Below, piece by piece: positions 24,784 through 33,420 of a DNA stretch of 43,441 bases (positions within the stretch are counted from its first letter, which is position 1; every line of letters starts with the position of its first letter). A program made the position numbers and the translations under genes. This stretch comes from an uncultured Streptococcus sp. Lineage in GTDB: Bacteria; Bacillota; Bacilli; Lactobacillales; Streptococcaceae. Where the stretch lies: NCBI GenBank assembly GCA_934196125.1, contig CAKPVT010000011.1:1-43441 (forward strand), in the 5' to 3' direction. The notes under the pieces were generated by a model. The model was not told where the DNA came from and made no database searches. It saw only the letters and a list, made by a program, of their open reading frames with translations.

Positions 24784-25453
24784 ATCTCAACGCAGCTAAA
24801 ATCAAAATAAGATTTAAAATAACATACGTACCTGCAGCAAGCCAACGTTGCCAAGGTTTAAACATATCTTTTTCTACAATTGTTGACAAGAAGATAGCAC
24901 ATAAAATACCACCAACAAGACCCCCAATATGTCCGATAATCCCAACACCTGGGGTAAATAAATTAAAAAGTAAATTAATCAAAATCAACAACTGGTAATT
25001 GCGTCCCAATTCTTTCAAAAAAGGATTTCTACCATAATAGCCAACTACCATAATAGCTGCAAAGACACCAAATAGCGATGTTGAAGCGCCTGCCGCAATC
25101 ACATTTGGCGTAAAGAAAAGGGTAAAGACATTTCCAACCACTCCTGATAACACATAAAGCGCCAAAAATTTATGATGCCCCCAAATCTGCTCTGCAATTT
25201 GTCCAACAAAATAAAGCGTTAAGGCATTAAAGAAAAAATGTTCCCAACCAATATGCACAAAAATCGGTGTCACTAAGCGCCACAATTGTGTCGGAACTAG
25301 GCTAACATAAGCACCATACATGCCACCAAAATTAAGAATCGCTTGCGAAGAGGTCGCATTGCCAAAATAAACAATCTGCATTGCTAAAAAGACAAGTGTT
25401 GTTAAAACCAGTAAAAATATCGTTATTGGATTTCTTTTAATTTCATTTTTCAT
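24782..25453 (-). CDS. Rhomboid-family intramembrane serine protease
   Basis: The 223-residue protein has seven likely membrane helices. It has the rhomboid catalytic residues: Ser124 in GASTSLFG and His175 in GHIGGLVGG, with the oxyanion motif HFFFN at 72-76. It cleaves membrane proteins within or near the bilayer; substrates are unknown. Its ATG overlaps the stop of the 5-formyl-THF cyclo-ligase gene by four bases (ATGA), a pairing seen in many streptococci. Confidence 0.93.
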   Translation of the reverse strand: MKNEIKRNPITIFLLVLTTLVFLAMQIVYFGNATSSQAILNFGGMYGAYVSLVPTQLWRLVTPIFVHIGWEHFFFNALTLYFVGQIAEQIWGHHKFLALYVLSGVVGNVFTLFFTPNVIAAGASTSLFGVFAAIMVVGYYGRNPFLKELGRNYQLLILINLLFNLFTPGVGIIGHIGGLVGGILCAIFLSTIVEKDMFKPWQRWLAAGTYVILNLILILAALR

Positions 25454-25977
25454 CTACTAAAAACCTCCTTCACAGCCATATCGTGACAATCTGCCTGAAA
25501 CTCTGCTTTCTGAAACTCATAAATCGTGCTAACGGTATGTCCGTCATAATCAGCTAAATAACGGTCATAGTAACCGCCGCCATATCCGATACGAAAACCA
25601 GCCAGATTGAATCCTACGCCTGGGACATGAATGACATCAATTTGCGACTTATCCACAGTATTAGCTACCGCTGACTCCCACAGACCAAACCTTGTTTTCA
25701 CCAAATTATCTTTATCGTAAGGGCAAAAAATCATTTTTCCTTTGGAATAAGTCTTGGGAACAAGAATTTTTTTCCCATCTTTTTGGGCTTGATTGATTAA
25801 CAATTGCGTATCGTATTCAAAATTAAAAGCTAAATACGTTGCGATTGTTTGCGCATTTTGATAAGCTGCTGACGCGACTAAATCTTCTAACAAAGCCTTA
25901 TCTTTAGCAGCTTTCTCCGCCTTGTCATGCTCTTTTAACTGAGTCAGAATAGCTGCTCTTAACTGTGATTTTTCCAT
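25450..25977 (-). CDS. 5-formyltetrahydrofolate cyclo-ligase
   Basis: The 175-residue enzyme converts 5-formyl-THF to 5,10-methenyl-THF using ATP. The family motif RIGYGGGYYDRYL lies in the C-terminal half and the basic N-terminus MEKSQLRAAIL is typical. The ATG at 25977 fits the family; no good ribosome site is visible. It shares an operon with the rhomboid gene by overlap. Confidence 0.92.
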   Translation of the reverse strand: MEKSQLRAAILTQLKEHDKAEKAAKDKALLEDLVASAAYQNAQTIATYLAFNFEYDTQLLINQAQKDGKKILVPKTYSKGKMIFCPYDKDNLVKTRFGLWESAVANTVDKSQIDVIHVPGVGFNLAGFRIGYGGGYYDRYLADYDGHTVSTIYEFQKAEFQADCHDMAVKEVFSR

Positions 25978-26032
25978 GCTATTATGATAACACAAAACTG
26001 TTTTTTTACTTAGTAAAAATCTTAAAATTTAC

Positions 26033-26065
26033 GTTAAGGTTTCTTTAAGGTTTCTCCGATATACT
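26033..26065 (+). promoter_or_regulatory. CiaR-type promoter of csRNA 1
   Basis: GTTAAG (26033-26038), five bases, TTTAAG (26044-26049), ten bases, then TATACT (26060-26065). This is the direct-repeat layout known for CiaR-activated promoters, with one mismatch in the first repeat. The second csRNA in this window has the same spacing. Confidence 0.85.
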
Positions 26066-26071
26066 ACAAAC

Positions 26072-26208
26072 ATCCTAAATAGCGGTTCTCCCAAACCGCT
26101 GGGAATTGGCTCTTTTGGAGTTGTTCCCTTTTCATAAATCTCCTGGACATGATTGAAAAATCATGTCCTTCCCTTTTTAAGCCGCTAGCTCCCAATAGCG
26201 GCTTTTTT
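26072..26208 (+). ncRNA. cia-dependent small RNA (csRNA) 1
   Basis: The transcript, expected to start near 26072, is about 137 nt and noncoding. It folds into AGCGGTT/AACCGCT, GGGAA/TTCCC, GGACATGA/TCATGTCC and a terminator GCCGCTA/TAGCGGC with six T residues. Unpaired CUCC-rich stretches (TCTCCC, ATCTCCTGG, GCTCCC) are complementary to Shine-Dalgarno sequences, as in pneumococcal csRNAs that block translation of their targets. It lies between the 5-formyl-THF cyclo-ligase gene and dapL. The identity rests on promoter layout and architecture. Confidence 0.85.
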
Positions 26209-26212
26209 GCTA

Positions 26213-26253
26213 CCTAAAAAAGAACTTGAGTCTTAATTCTCAAGTTCTTTTAG
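26213..26253. terminator. Terminator after dapL
   Basis: An 18-bp stem (ACCTAAAAAAGAACTTGAG with CTCAAGTTCTTTTAGGT, one bulge) lies just after the dapL stop and could act in both directions. Confidence 0.85.
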
Positions 26254-26259
26254 GTATTA

Positions 26260-27390
26260 CTATTTTGCTTTTTCTTTGAGAAAAGCTGAAATCTCACTAA
26301 CCGCAAATGGTAAAGCAACTTCATTTGGGCTCATCTGTGGGTGATGAAGCGCATAAGGCGTATCAACGCCAAGCCAAAACATCACACCAGGGATTTTATT
26401 TAAAAGATAACCAAAATCTTCTCCAGTCATCGCAGGTGGGCAATCAATCAAATTGACAGCCTCTCGATTTCGGAAGAATGCCATTAAATCTTGTGCCAAC
26501 TCTGGATTATTCTCCACAGGCAAATAGCCACCTTGCTTCAAATTGACATCAACTTCCATGTCAAAGCTGGCAGCAACGCCTTTGGCAATTTCCGTCAAAC
26601 GTTTTTGAATATGCAAGCTCATATCCTGCGTCAATGTTCGAATGGTACCATGCAAACGCGCTGTCTCGGCAATGACATTGTTAGTTGTTCCAGCATGGAA
26701 AGAACCAAAAGTCACCACACCACCTTGAATTGGGTCAACATTACGGCTAACAATTGTCTGTACTTGCGTGACAAAATACGAAGCAGCAACCAAAGCATCA
26801 TTTGCTTCATGTGGAAAAGCAGCATGTCCTCCTTTTCCTTTAAAAGTGACCAACACCTCGCAAGTTCCTGCAAACAATGTTGAGGTATTAGTCGCAATAT
26901 CACCAACCTTGAAATCAGGGCGAACATGAAGTCCATAAAATTCATCTGGTTTCCAATCGCCAAAGGCATTATCTTGATACATGAGCATGCCACCAGCTTC
27001 ATTTTCCTCTGCTGGTTGGAAAAGAAAGAGGACATTATTTTTTGGCTGCACTTGCACCAATTCATTAAGTAAACCAAGCGCAACGGTCATGTGCATGTCA
27101 TGCCCGCAAGCGTGCATACGACCCTCATGCTGGCTAGCAAACGGCAACCCAGTTTCTTCTACAATAGGCAAAGCGTCAATATCTGTTCGCCAACCAATCG
27201 TCTTTTCAGGAGCTGAGCCATTTAAAAAGACAAGAATCCCAGTTCGCCAAGTACGTTGCTCTACAAAATCTTTTTCAGCCGTAATTTCGGCAATACGCTC
27301 CAAAAGATAAGCTTGTGTTTTAAATTCTTCCAAACCAATTTCAGGAATCTGGTGCAAATCACGACGAATGCTAATTAAATCTAAAGTCAT
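26260..27390 (-). CDS. dapL: N-acetyldiaminopimelate deacetylase (M20 family)
   Basis: The 376-residue metal amidohydrolase of the M20D family removes the acetyl group from N-acetyl-LL-diaminopimelate in the acetyl branch of lysine and peptidoglycan synthesis. Metal-site motifs are present: HACGHDMH near 92-99 and QPAEE near 125. The product assignment follows from dapH lying upstream in the same operon. AAGGAAG precedes the ATG. An unrelated membrane-protein gene sits between dapH and this gene, 23 bases upstream. Some databases use the symbol dapL for a different enzyme. Confidence 0.88.
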   Translation of the reverse strand: MTLDLISIRRDLHQIPEIGLEEFKTQAYLLERIAEITAEKDFVEQRTWRTGILVFLNGSAPEKTIGWRTDIDALPIVEETGLPFASQHEGRMHACGHDMHMTVALGLLNELVQVQPKNNVLFLFQPAEENEAGGMLMYQDNAFGDWKPDEFYGLHVRPDFKVGDIATNTSTLFAGTCEVLVTFKGKGGHAAFPHEANDALVAASYFVTQVQTIVSRNVDPIQGGVVTFGSFHAGTTNNVIAETARLHGTIRTLTQDMSLHIQKRLTEIAKGVAASFDMEVDVNLKQGGYLPVENNPELAQDLMAFFRNREAVNLIDCPPAMTGEDFGYLLNKIPGVMFWLGVDTPYALHHPQMSPNEVALPFAVSEISAFLKEKAK

Positions 27391-27413
27391 CTAGACTTCC
27401 TTCTTTCCAATCT

Positions 27414-28757
27414 TTAGTATTCGATATTTCCTAACAAAAATCTAAATTCTATTCTATTTTGCGTACGATTATACAACATCAACTCAACATCATGAACTAA
27501 ATTAGCAGAAGGACTACTGTATAACAGTTCACAACTATAAATAAACTCATCTTGTTGATAATAATTAATTATCCTATTAGCCAAACGTTCAATGTGCATT
27601 GTTGATACCTGATGTAGTTTTTCTCTACTTTCATTTATTCGGAAAACCGACATATCAAACTCTGGATTTTTTATAAGTTCATCATACACAAAATGTAAGT
27701 ATTTAAAATCAATAACTATAGGAATATTATCTATTTGATTTTGCCCTGTGGTATTTAAACAATTTTTATGGTATTCGAACAATAAATCTACAATTCTGTT
27801 ATGTTTATCATCATACTTTTCATATTCAAAATTAATACCTAACTTATCAGCGTTACCATTATTCAAATACTTTGTTCCTGTAAAAGTAAGCCCTTTTGTC
27901 TCACCTTCATCTAATGAAAAATCCTGAGGAATAGTATGTGATCTATCATAAACACTATGATCTACTAGTTCCCAAAAGGCTGGTGGATTATCTTTTCGCT
28001 TTTGACTATTACGTCCTCCATTTTTCTCTTTCAATTGCTGATGCTTCTTCAATACTTCTCTATTTATAGTTACAAGAGAGCCTATAGGACGTGACAAATC
28101 AAAGCGAGGATTTTCAAATTCAGCAACGACTAAAGTATCTAAAGGTATGTAATCACCCTTACCAATTCTAGCTTGCTCTAACCAACCTCTATTTCCAAAA
28201 ATAATCTTTGTGATTTCTCCTAAACAATATGAATCACTTTTATTTACGAAGGATAAATTTTTATCATCATGCTTCCCTTTTTCTTCTAAATGTTTAAGAA
28301 AAAGGGGCTTTCTAGTAGTGGCTTCAAAATTAAAAATTATTGAAATCACAAAAAATAGTCCTGGATAAAAAAGGATGTAAACTACATCAACAACACCCAC
28401 AGACAATAAAATACTCACAGCATCCGATAAATTTTTACTTAATAGAGCAAAGAGCAACGAAATTAGCATAATTACGTTTACTATTAAAACCTCTAAACCA
28501 AGATAAAAAACATAATATGCAAGAAAAGGAATTATAAAAAGCTTTATAATATGTTTCCATATGGAGCGGTAATCTTTAGCTATAATAGACTTAATAATAG
28601 CAAAAATAACATAGATTATTGTTATAGTAAAAACAGCTTTGGCTAAAAATACCTTGATCCCATCCAAGAAATTTGAAGAATAAGAATAAATTTCATGATT
28701 TATGAAATAGTTCATCCAGTTAGGTAAACGCCCCTCAAAAAGTTCAGTTAAATCCAT
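27414..28757 (-). CDS. Unknown four-TM protein inserted in the dap operon
   Basis: The 447-residue protein is not one I recognise. Four hydrophobic helices occupy about residues 36-59, 67-88, 90-106 and 114-142. A cytoplasmic domain of roughly 300 residues follows, with a charged Asn/Lys-rich loop near 240-255 and a mostly alpha/beta C-terminus (GTKYLNNGNADKLGINFEYE, IPIVIDFKYLHFVYDELI, ELMLYNRTQNRIEFRFLLG). It has its own ribosome site (GGAGAG) 15 bases after dapH and ends 23 bases before dapL, so it is co-transcribed with lysine genes. The sequence is notably AT-rich. Its position suggests insertion of an accessory gene; function, defence or otherwise, is unknown. Confidence 0.7.
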   Translation of the reverse strand: MDLTELFEGRLPNWMNYFINHEIYSYSSNFLDGIKVFLAKAVFTITIIYVIFAIIKSIIAKDYRSIWKHIIKLFIIPFLAYYVFYLGLEVLIVNVIMLISLLFALLSKNLSDAVSILLSVGVVDVVYILFYPGLFFVISIIFNFEATTRKPLFLKHLEEKGKHDDKNLSFVNKSDSYCLGEITKIIFGNRGWLEQARIGKGDYIPLDTLVVAEFENPRFDLSRPIGSLVTINREVLKKHQQLKEKNGGRNSQKRKDNPPAFWELVDHSVYDRSHTIPQDFSLDEGETKGLTFTGTKYLNNGNADKLGINFEYEKYDDKHNRIVDLLFEYHKNCLNTTGQNQIDNIPIVIDFKYLHFVYDELIKNPEFDMSVFRINESREKLHQVSTMHIERLANRIINYYQQDEFIYSCELLYSSPSANLVHDVELMLYNRTQNRIEFRFLLGNIEY

Positions 28758-28772
28758 TGTCTCTCCAAAATA

Positions 28773-29471
28773 TTATAAATTACGCAAAGCGTCTTCGAGT
28801 GCTGTTTTTTGTTGTGTTTTGGCATCAATTTCTTTAATGACACGCGCTGGAACACCTGCTACAACAACATTTTCAGGGACATCTTTGGTAACAATAGCTC
28901 CCGCAGCAACAACAGAACCATTACCGACTTGAACCCCTTCGATAACGACCGCATTAGCACCAATAAGGACATTGTCTCCGATACGAACTGGGTCAGCTGA
29001 AGCTGGTTCAATTACACCTGCAAGAACGGCACCTGCACCGATATGGCTATTTTTACCAACAATGGCACGACCACCAAGAACAGCACCCATGTCAATCATT
29101 GTTCCTGCACCGATTTCAGCACCGATATTAATCACAGCTCCCATCATAACAACCGCATTGTCTTCGATTGTCACTTGGTCACGAATGATAGCCCCTGGTT
29201 CGATACGAGCGTTAATACGGCGTTTATCAAGCAATGGTACAGCTGAATTACGACCATCTTGTTCAACAACATAATCTTTATTTTCAGTCAAGTTTGCCAA
29301 AAGTGGCTCAATGTCTTTCCAATCACCAAAAAGCACATTACCAAGCTTAATAACACTTTCTGGAACAGCTGCTGCTAATTCACCTTCAAATGTCACTTTA
29401 ACATTGGTTTTTTTCTCAGCATTTCCGATAAATGCGATAATTTCTTGAGCAGTCATTTTTTGTGCAGTCAT
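28773..29471 (-). CDS. dapH: Tetrahydrodipicolinate N-acetyltransferase
   Basis: The 232-residue enzyme acetylates tetrahydrodipicolinate with acetyl-CoA, opening the acetylase branch of lysine/diaminopimelate synthesis. An N-terminal alpha/beta region (MTAQKMTAQEIIAFIG) is followed by a left-handed beta helix made of hexapeptide repeats, such as VMMGAVINIGAEIGAG and IGANAVVIEGVQVGNG. I place the start at 29471, where the family begins, as the 15-codon upstream extension is unlike the family. The ribosome site is weak. The operon continues through the unknown membrane gene to dapL. Confidence 0.93.
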   Translation of the reverse strand: MTAQKMTAQEIIAFIGNAEKKTNVKVTFEGELAAAVPESVIKLGNVLFGDWKDIEPLLANLTENKDYVVEQDGRNSAVPLLDKRRINARIEPGAIIRDQVTIEDNAVVMMGAVINIGAEIGAGTMIDMGAVLGGRAIVGKNSHIGAGAVLAGVIEPASADPVRIGDNVLIGANAVVIEGVQVGNGSVVAAGAIVTKDVPENVVVAGVPARVIKEIDAKTQQKTALEDALRNL

Positions 29472-29714
29472 ATTTAAGATACCCAGAGCGTTGAAGCGGC
29501 TCACAAAGCCTTTCAATCGAGAAAAGTAAAGCTGAACATCTACTACTAACCAATTTTCCCTTTTAGCTCAGATACAGTTATTCAAAACTCCCCTTGCTAA
29601 ACACTCAAATCCTTCTAATTCAAATTTTATTATATAATTTACTATTATAACAACTATTCAGCAAATTTGGAAAGAAATTTGGTTATTTATTCACCTCAAA
29701 TCATTTTTTCACGC

Positions 29715-29742
29715 AAAAAAGCTCCCTTACGGAAGCTTTTTT
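29715..29742. terminator. pgi terminator
   Basis: AAAAAAGCTTCC and GGGAGCTTTTTT type pairing forms a strong hairpin with T and A runs, just after the pgi stop. The 240-base spacer to dapH holds an AT-rich region with TATAAT on the minus strand near 29645, a possible dap promoter, and nothing else that I recognise. Confidence 0.85.
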
Positions 29743-29760
29743 ATCTATGTTAATAATGAA

Positions 29761-31110
29761 TTAAAGACGTGCGTTCAATTCAGCTGACAAGTCTTCAAAT
29801 CCTGGTTTACCAAGAAGAGCAAACATGTTTTTCTTGTATGCTTCTACACCTGGTTGGTTGAATGGGTTAACAGCGTTAAGGTAACCTGAAAGACCGATAG
29901 CCAACTCGAAGAAGTAGATTGTGTAACCAAGAGTGAATTCATCTTGTTGAGGAAGTGTCAAGAACATGTTAGGAACACCACCGTCAGTGTGAGCAAGAAG
30001 AACACCGTCAGTTGCTTTTTTGTTTACGAAGTCAACGTCTTTACCTTGAAGGTATCCAAGACCGTCAAGGTCTTCTGACAATTCAGGGATAACAACGTTT
30101 TTACGTGGTTTGTCAATACGAACAACTGTTTCGAAGATGTTACGGTAACCTTCTTGGATGAATTGACCAAGTGAGTGAAGGTCAGTTGAAAAGTTAGCAG
30201 ATGTTGGGTAGATACCTTTTTGGTGTTTACCTTCTGATTCACCAGCCAATTGTTTCCACCATTCACCGAAGTATTGAAGTGATGGTTCGTAGTTAGCCAA
30301 GATTTCAGTGATGTACCCTTTACGGTAAAGTACGTTACGAACTGCAGCGTATTGGTAAGCGATGTTTTCTGAGATTTCAGCAGAAGTCAATTCTTGACGA
30401 GCAGCGTTAGCACCGTTCATAAGAGCTTCGATATCGATACCAGCAGCAACGATTGGAAGAAGACCTACAGCAGTCAATACTGAGAAACGTCCACCAACAT
30501 TATCTGGAACAACAAATGTTTCCCAATCGTTAGCAACAGCTTCAACTTTAACAGCACCTTTAGCTTTATCAGTTGTAGCGTAGATACGTTTGTTAGCTTC
30601 TTCTTGACCGTATTTTTCAACTAGAAGTTCTTTGAAGACACGGAAAGCGATAGCTGGTTCAGTTGTTGTACCAGATTTAGAGATAATGTTTACTGAGAAA
30701 TCTTTATCTTTAACGTATTCAACAAGGTCTGCAAGGTAAGTTGAAGAAATTGAGTTACCAGCATAAAGGATTTGTGGACCTTTACGATCTGCAGATGCTT
30801 GTAGGTTATAGAAGTGGTTGCTCAAGAAGTCGATAGCAGCACGTGCTCCAAGGTATGAACCACCTATACCGATAACAACAAGAACTTCACTATCTGATTG
30901 GATTTTAGCAGCAGCTTTTTGGATACGAGCAAATTCTTCTTTGTCGTAGTTTTCTGGAAGGTCTACCCAACCAAGGAAATCAGAACCTGGACCTGTACCT
31001 TTGCGCAAGTATTCGTCAGCAGCGTTGACTTGCGGTTGCATGAAGTCGATTTCTTCTTGTTCGACGAATTGACCCAAAAGTTTTGAATAATCAAATTTAA
31101 TATGTGTCAT
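29761..31110 (-). CDS. pgi: Glucose-6-phosphate isomerase
   Basis: The 449-residue enzyme interconverts glucose-6-phosphate and fructose-6-phosphate. The active-site segments GIGGSYLGARAA and SKSGTTTEPA are intact, as are later family stretches such as GGRFSVLTAVGLLP. The ATG at 31110 has GAGGAG seven bases upstream and gives the usual MTHIKFDYSK start. It is a single-gene unit. Confidence 0.97.
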   Translation of the reverse strand: MTHIKFDYSKLLGQFVEQEEIDFMQPQVNAADEYLRKGTGPGSDFLGWVDLPENYDKEEFARIQKAAAKIQSDSEVLVVIGIGGSYLGARAAIDFLSNHFYNLQASADRKGPQILYAGNSISSTYLADLVEYVKDKDFSVNIISKSGTTTEPAIAFRVFKELLVEKYGQEEANKRIYATTDKAKGAVKVEAVANDWETFVVPDNVGGRFSVLTAVGLLPIVAAGIDIEALMNGANAARQELTSAEISENIAYQYAAVRNVLYRKGYITEILANYEPSLQYFGEWWKQLAGESEGKHQKGIYPTSANFSTDLHSLGQFIQEGYRNIFETVVRIDKPRKNVVIPELSEDLDGLGYLQGKDVDFVNKKATDGVLLAHTDGGVPNMFLTLPQQDEFTLGYTIYFFELAIGLSGYLNAVNPFNQPGVEAYKKNMFALLGKPGFEDLSAELNARL

Positions 31111-31144
31111 TACAATACTCCTCAAAAAATTAAACTTCTCTTTT

Positions 31145-31173
31145 ATATTACTCTTTTATGCACGATTTTTCAA
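31145..31173 (-). promoter_or_regulatory. pgi promoter
   Basis: Minus strand: TTGAAA (31173-31168), 17-base spacer and TAATAT (31150-31145), about 35 bases before the ATG. The 31174-31390 stretch upstream holds AT-rich DNA with a 12-bp TGAAAATTTTCA palindrome near 31224 but no gene that I can support. Confidence 0.7.
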
Positions 31174-31390
31174 TGATTTTTACTAAATTATCTCATTTAA
31201 ATAAAGTGTTTACCAAGTTGCTGAAAATTTTCATGAAACAACCATTTTGTGATGAAAATTTCACAGATTTTTACAGTTATAGCCACATCACAACACAAAT
31301 GACACTTGATTTATCTAAACGATTAAACACAATTAAAATAGTTTAATTCCTGCCCCTATTTCGTCCCTTTTAGTCTCTTAAATAAAAAAT

Positions 31391-31425
31391 AACCCTCTGA
31401 AACGATTGATTTCAAAGGGTTTTAG
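31391..31425. terminator. Hairpin terminator between pgi and scRNA
   Basis: AACCCTCTGAAA and TTTCAAAGGGTT pair, with a T-rich tail on the plus strand and an A-rich flank that could serve the minus strand as well. Confidence 0.65.
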
Positions 31426-31436
31426 TTTTATATGCA

Positions 31437-31512
31437 AAAAGAGCACACACCTACAATCGCTTAGGGCTGCTGGATTCCTCCCCTGACCCACTTCACGCAC
31501 AGATGTTGCTCC
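31437..31512 (-). ncRNA. ffs: Small signal recognition particle RNA (scRNA/4.5S)
   Basis: The minus strand from 31512 to about 31437 reads as streptococcal scRNA. It has the apical SRP motif GGTCAGG...GGAGGAA... and AGCAGCCCTAAGC, which form the Ffh-binding domain, closed by GAGCAACA-type pairing with TGTGTGCTC and a T run. It assembles with Ffh for membrane targeting of proteins. It lies directly downstream of tadA with its own promoter, an order seen in other streptococci. Confidence 0.93.
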
Positions 31513-31518
31513 GAAAAT

Positions 31519-31547
31519 ATTATATCATAATTTCTAGATTATGCAAA
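31519..31547 (-). promoter_or_regulatory. scRNA promoter
   Basis: Minus strand: TTTGCA (31547-31542), 17-base spacer and TATAAT (31524-31519), seven bases ahead of the RNA start. It overlaps the region just after the tadA stop. Confidence 0.82.
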
Positions 31548-32054
31548 CTAAGACTGTTCTTTGACAGCTTGCTTGGCTGCTTTTTTCTTTTCACGGTTTT
31601 TACGGAAAAAATCTTGCATGATAGCTGCACATTCGGTCTCTAAAATCCCAGTCTCCACTTCCACTCGATGATTGAGACGAACGTCCGTCAGAATATCATA
31701 AAGACTGCCTGCACCGCCAAATTTTTGATTGGCAGCCCCATAAATCACTTGCGGAATGCGGGCAAGTCCAATAGCTCCGCTACACATCACGCAAGGCTCA
31801 ATGGTCACAAATAGGGTGCTATCTAGCAAACGCCAATTGCCTTCGTTTTCATTGGCATCATCAATCGCCATGATTTCAGCGTGTAAAATAGCCTTCTGCT
31901 GCTCTTCACGCGCATTATGCCCACGTCCAATAATCTCACCATCTTTGACAATAACACAGCCAATTGGAATTTCTTCTTTTTCTAGCGATTTTTGCGCTTC
32001 CTTAAGCGCTTCTCGCATGAAAAACTCTTTTTCTTCCTGTGTAAATTCAGCCAT
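31548..32054 (-). CDS. tadA: tRNA-specific adenosine deaminase
   Basis: The 168-residue zinc enzyme converts the wobble A34 of tRNA-Arg(ACG) to inosine. Zinc ligands and the catalytic Glu are visible: HAE at 58-60 and PCVMC at 87-91. Start ATG overlaps the stop of the preceding MBL gene (TAATG), so the two are coupled. The basic tail ending KAAKQAVKEQS is normal for streptococci. Confidence 0.94.
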   Translation of the reverse strand: MAEFTQEEKEFFMREALKEAQKSLEKEEIPIGCVIVKDGEIIGRGHNAREEQQKAILHAEIMAIDDANENEGNWRLLDSTLFVTIEPCVMCSGAIGLARIPQVIYGAANQKFGGAGSLYDILTDVRLNHRVEVETGILETECAAIMQDFFRKNREKKKAAKQAVKEQS

Positions 32055-32830
32055 TATAGCTCACCAAGTTGCCATGATTTGTGTGGCTCAGCCAAATCAA
32101 CAGGAACACCGTCAGCATAATTTTCTGCTTCTTCTTTAAGCACTTGAAGGTGATTTTCGGCATCAATGCCTTGTGGTGGAACTGGTGGCGTATGCGTCAA
32201 GACAAGGAATGTCACACCTGCAGCCTTGGCAATTTGCCCTGCTTCTTTGGTTGTCAAATGCGCTGGATGATTTTCATTCCCCGCATAAAGGTAAACATCT
32301 GCCAAAAAGAGGTCAGCGCCTGCAGCAAATTTATCCAAGCCTTCAAAATAGCCTGTATCACCAGTGAAAACAAGTGTTTGCCCTGTTGCACGTTCGACTA
32401 TACGAAAAGCGTAGCAAGGAACAGGGTGAACGGTTTTGATAAAGGTAATGTCGAATGGACCAATCTTCTCAACGCCGTTGACATCATAAACTTTCCCTTG
32501 AGAAACACCGTCTAAAGTCAGTTTAGCAAATTCTTGCTCATCTTCGGTATGTCCGTAGATTGGCAAAATTTTAGGCTCCCAGAGATGTTTGGGATATAGT
32601 TGGAAATAATGGCGTAGCACGCCTAAATCAGCAACATGGTCAGGATGATAATGTGAAATAATCACCGCATCCAAGTCAAGTGGGCTGATTTCTTTTTCTA
32701 ATTCTGTGACAGCACAGCTTCCGCAATCCATAAGCAATCGAAAACCATCCTCACTCGTAACGAGATAAGAGGTCGTGCCGCCGTCTTTATATGGGTAAGC
32801 TCCCCAGCAACCAAGTGTTGTGAGTTTCAT
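32054..32830 (-). CDS. MBL-fold metallo-hydrolase (RNase Z-like, YhfI type)
   Basis: The 258-residue protein has the beta-lactamase-fold metal motif HYHPDH at residues 60-65, plus FTGDTGYF and a late THTPP His segment. It matches the YhfI branch of RNase Z-like hydrolases; the natural substrate is not known. The stop codon overlaps the tadA start. It is not a true beta-lactamase. Confidence 0.86.
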   Translation of the reverse strand: MKLTTLGCWGAYPYKDGGTTSYLVTSEDGFRLLMDCGSCAVTELEKEISPLDLDAVIISHYHPDHVADLGVLRHYFQLYPKHLWEPKILPIYGHTEDEQEFAKLTLDGVSQGKVYDVNGVEKIGPFDITFIKTVHPVPCYAFRIVERATGQTLVFTGDTGYFEGLDKFAAGADLFLADVYLYAGNENHPAHLTTKEAGQIAKAAGVTFLVLTHTPPVPPQGIDAENHLQVLKEEAENYADGVPVDLAEPHKSWQLGEL

Positions 32831-32889
32831 CGTAGAATCCCCCTCTAGTAATGCTTACTCACATTATAACATTTTTTGAAAACTATCTC

Positions 32890-33420
32890 TTACGACACCA
32901 TCAGTCTATCTTTAAATTTATAGGCTACAACACTAGCAATAATTGCCTTAATCGTATCTCCTGGGATAAATACAAGATTTGATAAAAGAGAAGTCAACAA
33001 AGGTGTGTGTATATAAACAGATAGATAAATCGCTCCCATCACATCAACAAATAAAACACCGCCTAGTAAAATTGCAATTAAATTATTAATAAAAGATGAT
33101 GTCTTAAAAATTTTCAAAATCACATTGATTAGAATTGGCACAAAAAACCAAGCAACCACATAACCAGCTGTTGCTCCAGCAAAAACAGCAAACAAGGTAC
33201 TACCAGAAAAAGCTGGAATAAACATCCCCAAAAGGAAAAACAGAAGAATCGACAGGCACCCTTTTTTCCAACCTAAGAGTACACCTGCTAACATGATTCC
33301 CAAATTTTGCAAAACAATTGGAACAGGGATAAAACCCAGTGGAATGGCTGGAATAAAGCCTAAAACGACAAGAATAGTTGTCATCATTGCAATATAAAGT
33401 AAATCTCTCACGTTTTTCAT
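32890..33420 (-). CDS. bioY: Biotin transporter S component BioY
   Basis: The 176-residue protein has six membrane helices and the BioY pattern with GFIPAIPLGFIPVPIVLQNLG near the start and GCLSILLFFLLGMF after the second helix. It binds biotin and works with the shared ECF energy-coupling module encoded elsewhere. The ATG overlaps the stop codon of a CHY zinc-finger relic (ATGA). Confidence 0.9.
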   Translation of the reverse strand: MKNVRDLLYIAMMTTILVVLGFIPAIPLGFIPVPIVLQNLGIMLAGVLLGWKKGCLSILLFFLLGMFIPAFSGSTLFAVFAGATAGYVVAWFFVPILINVILKIFKTSSFINNLIAILLGGVLFVDVMGAIYLSVYIHTPLLTSLLSNLVFIPGDTIKAIIASVVAYKFKDRLMVS

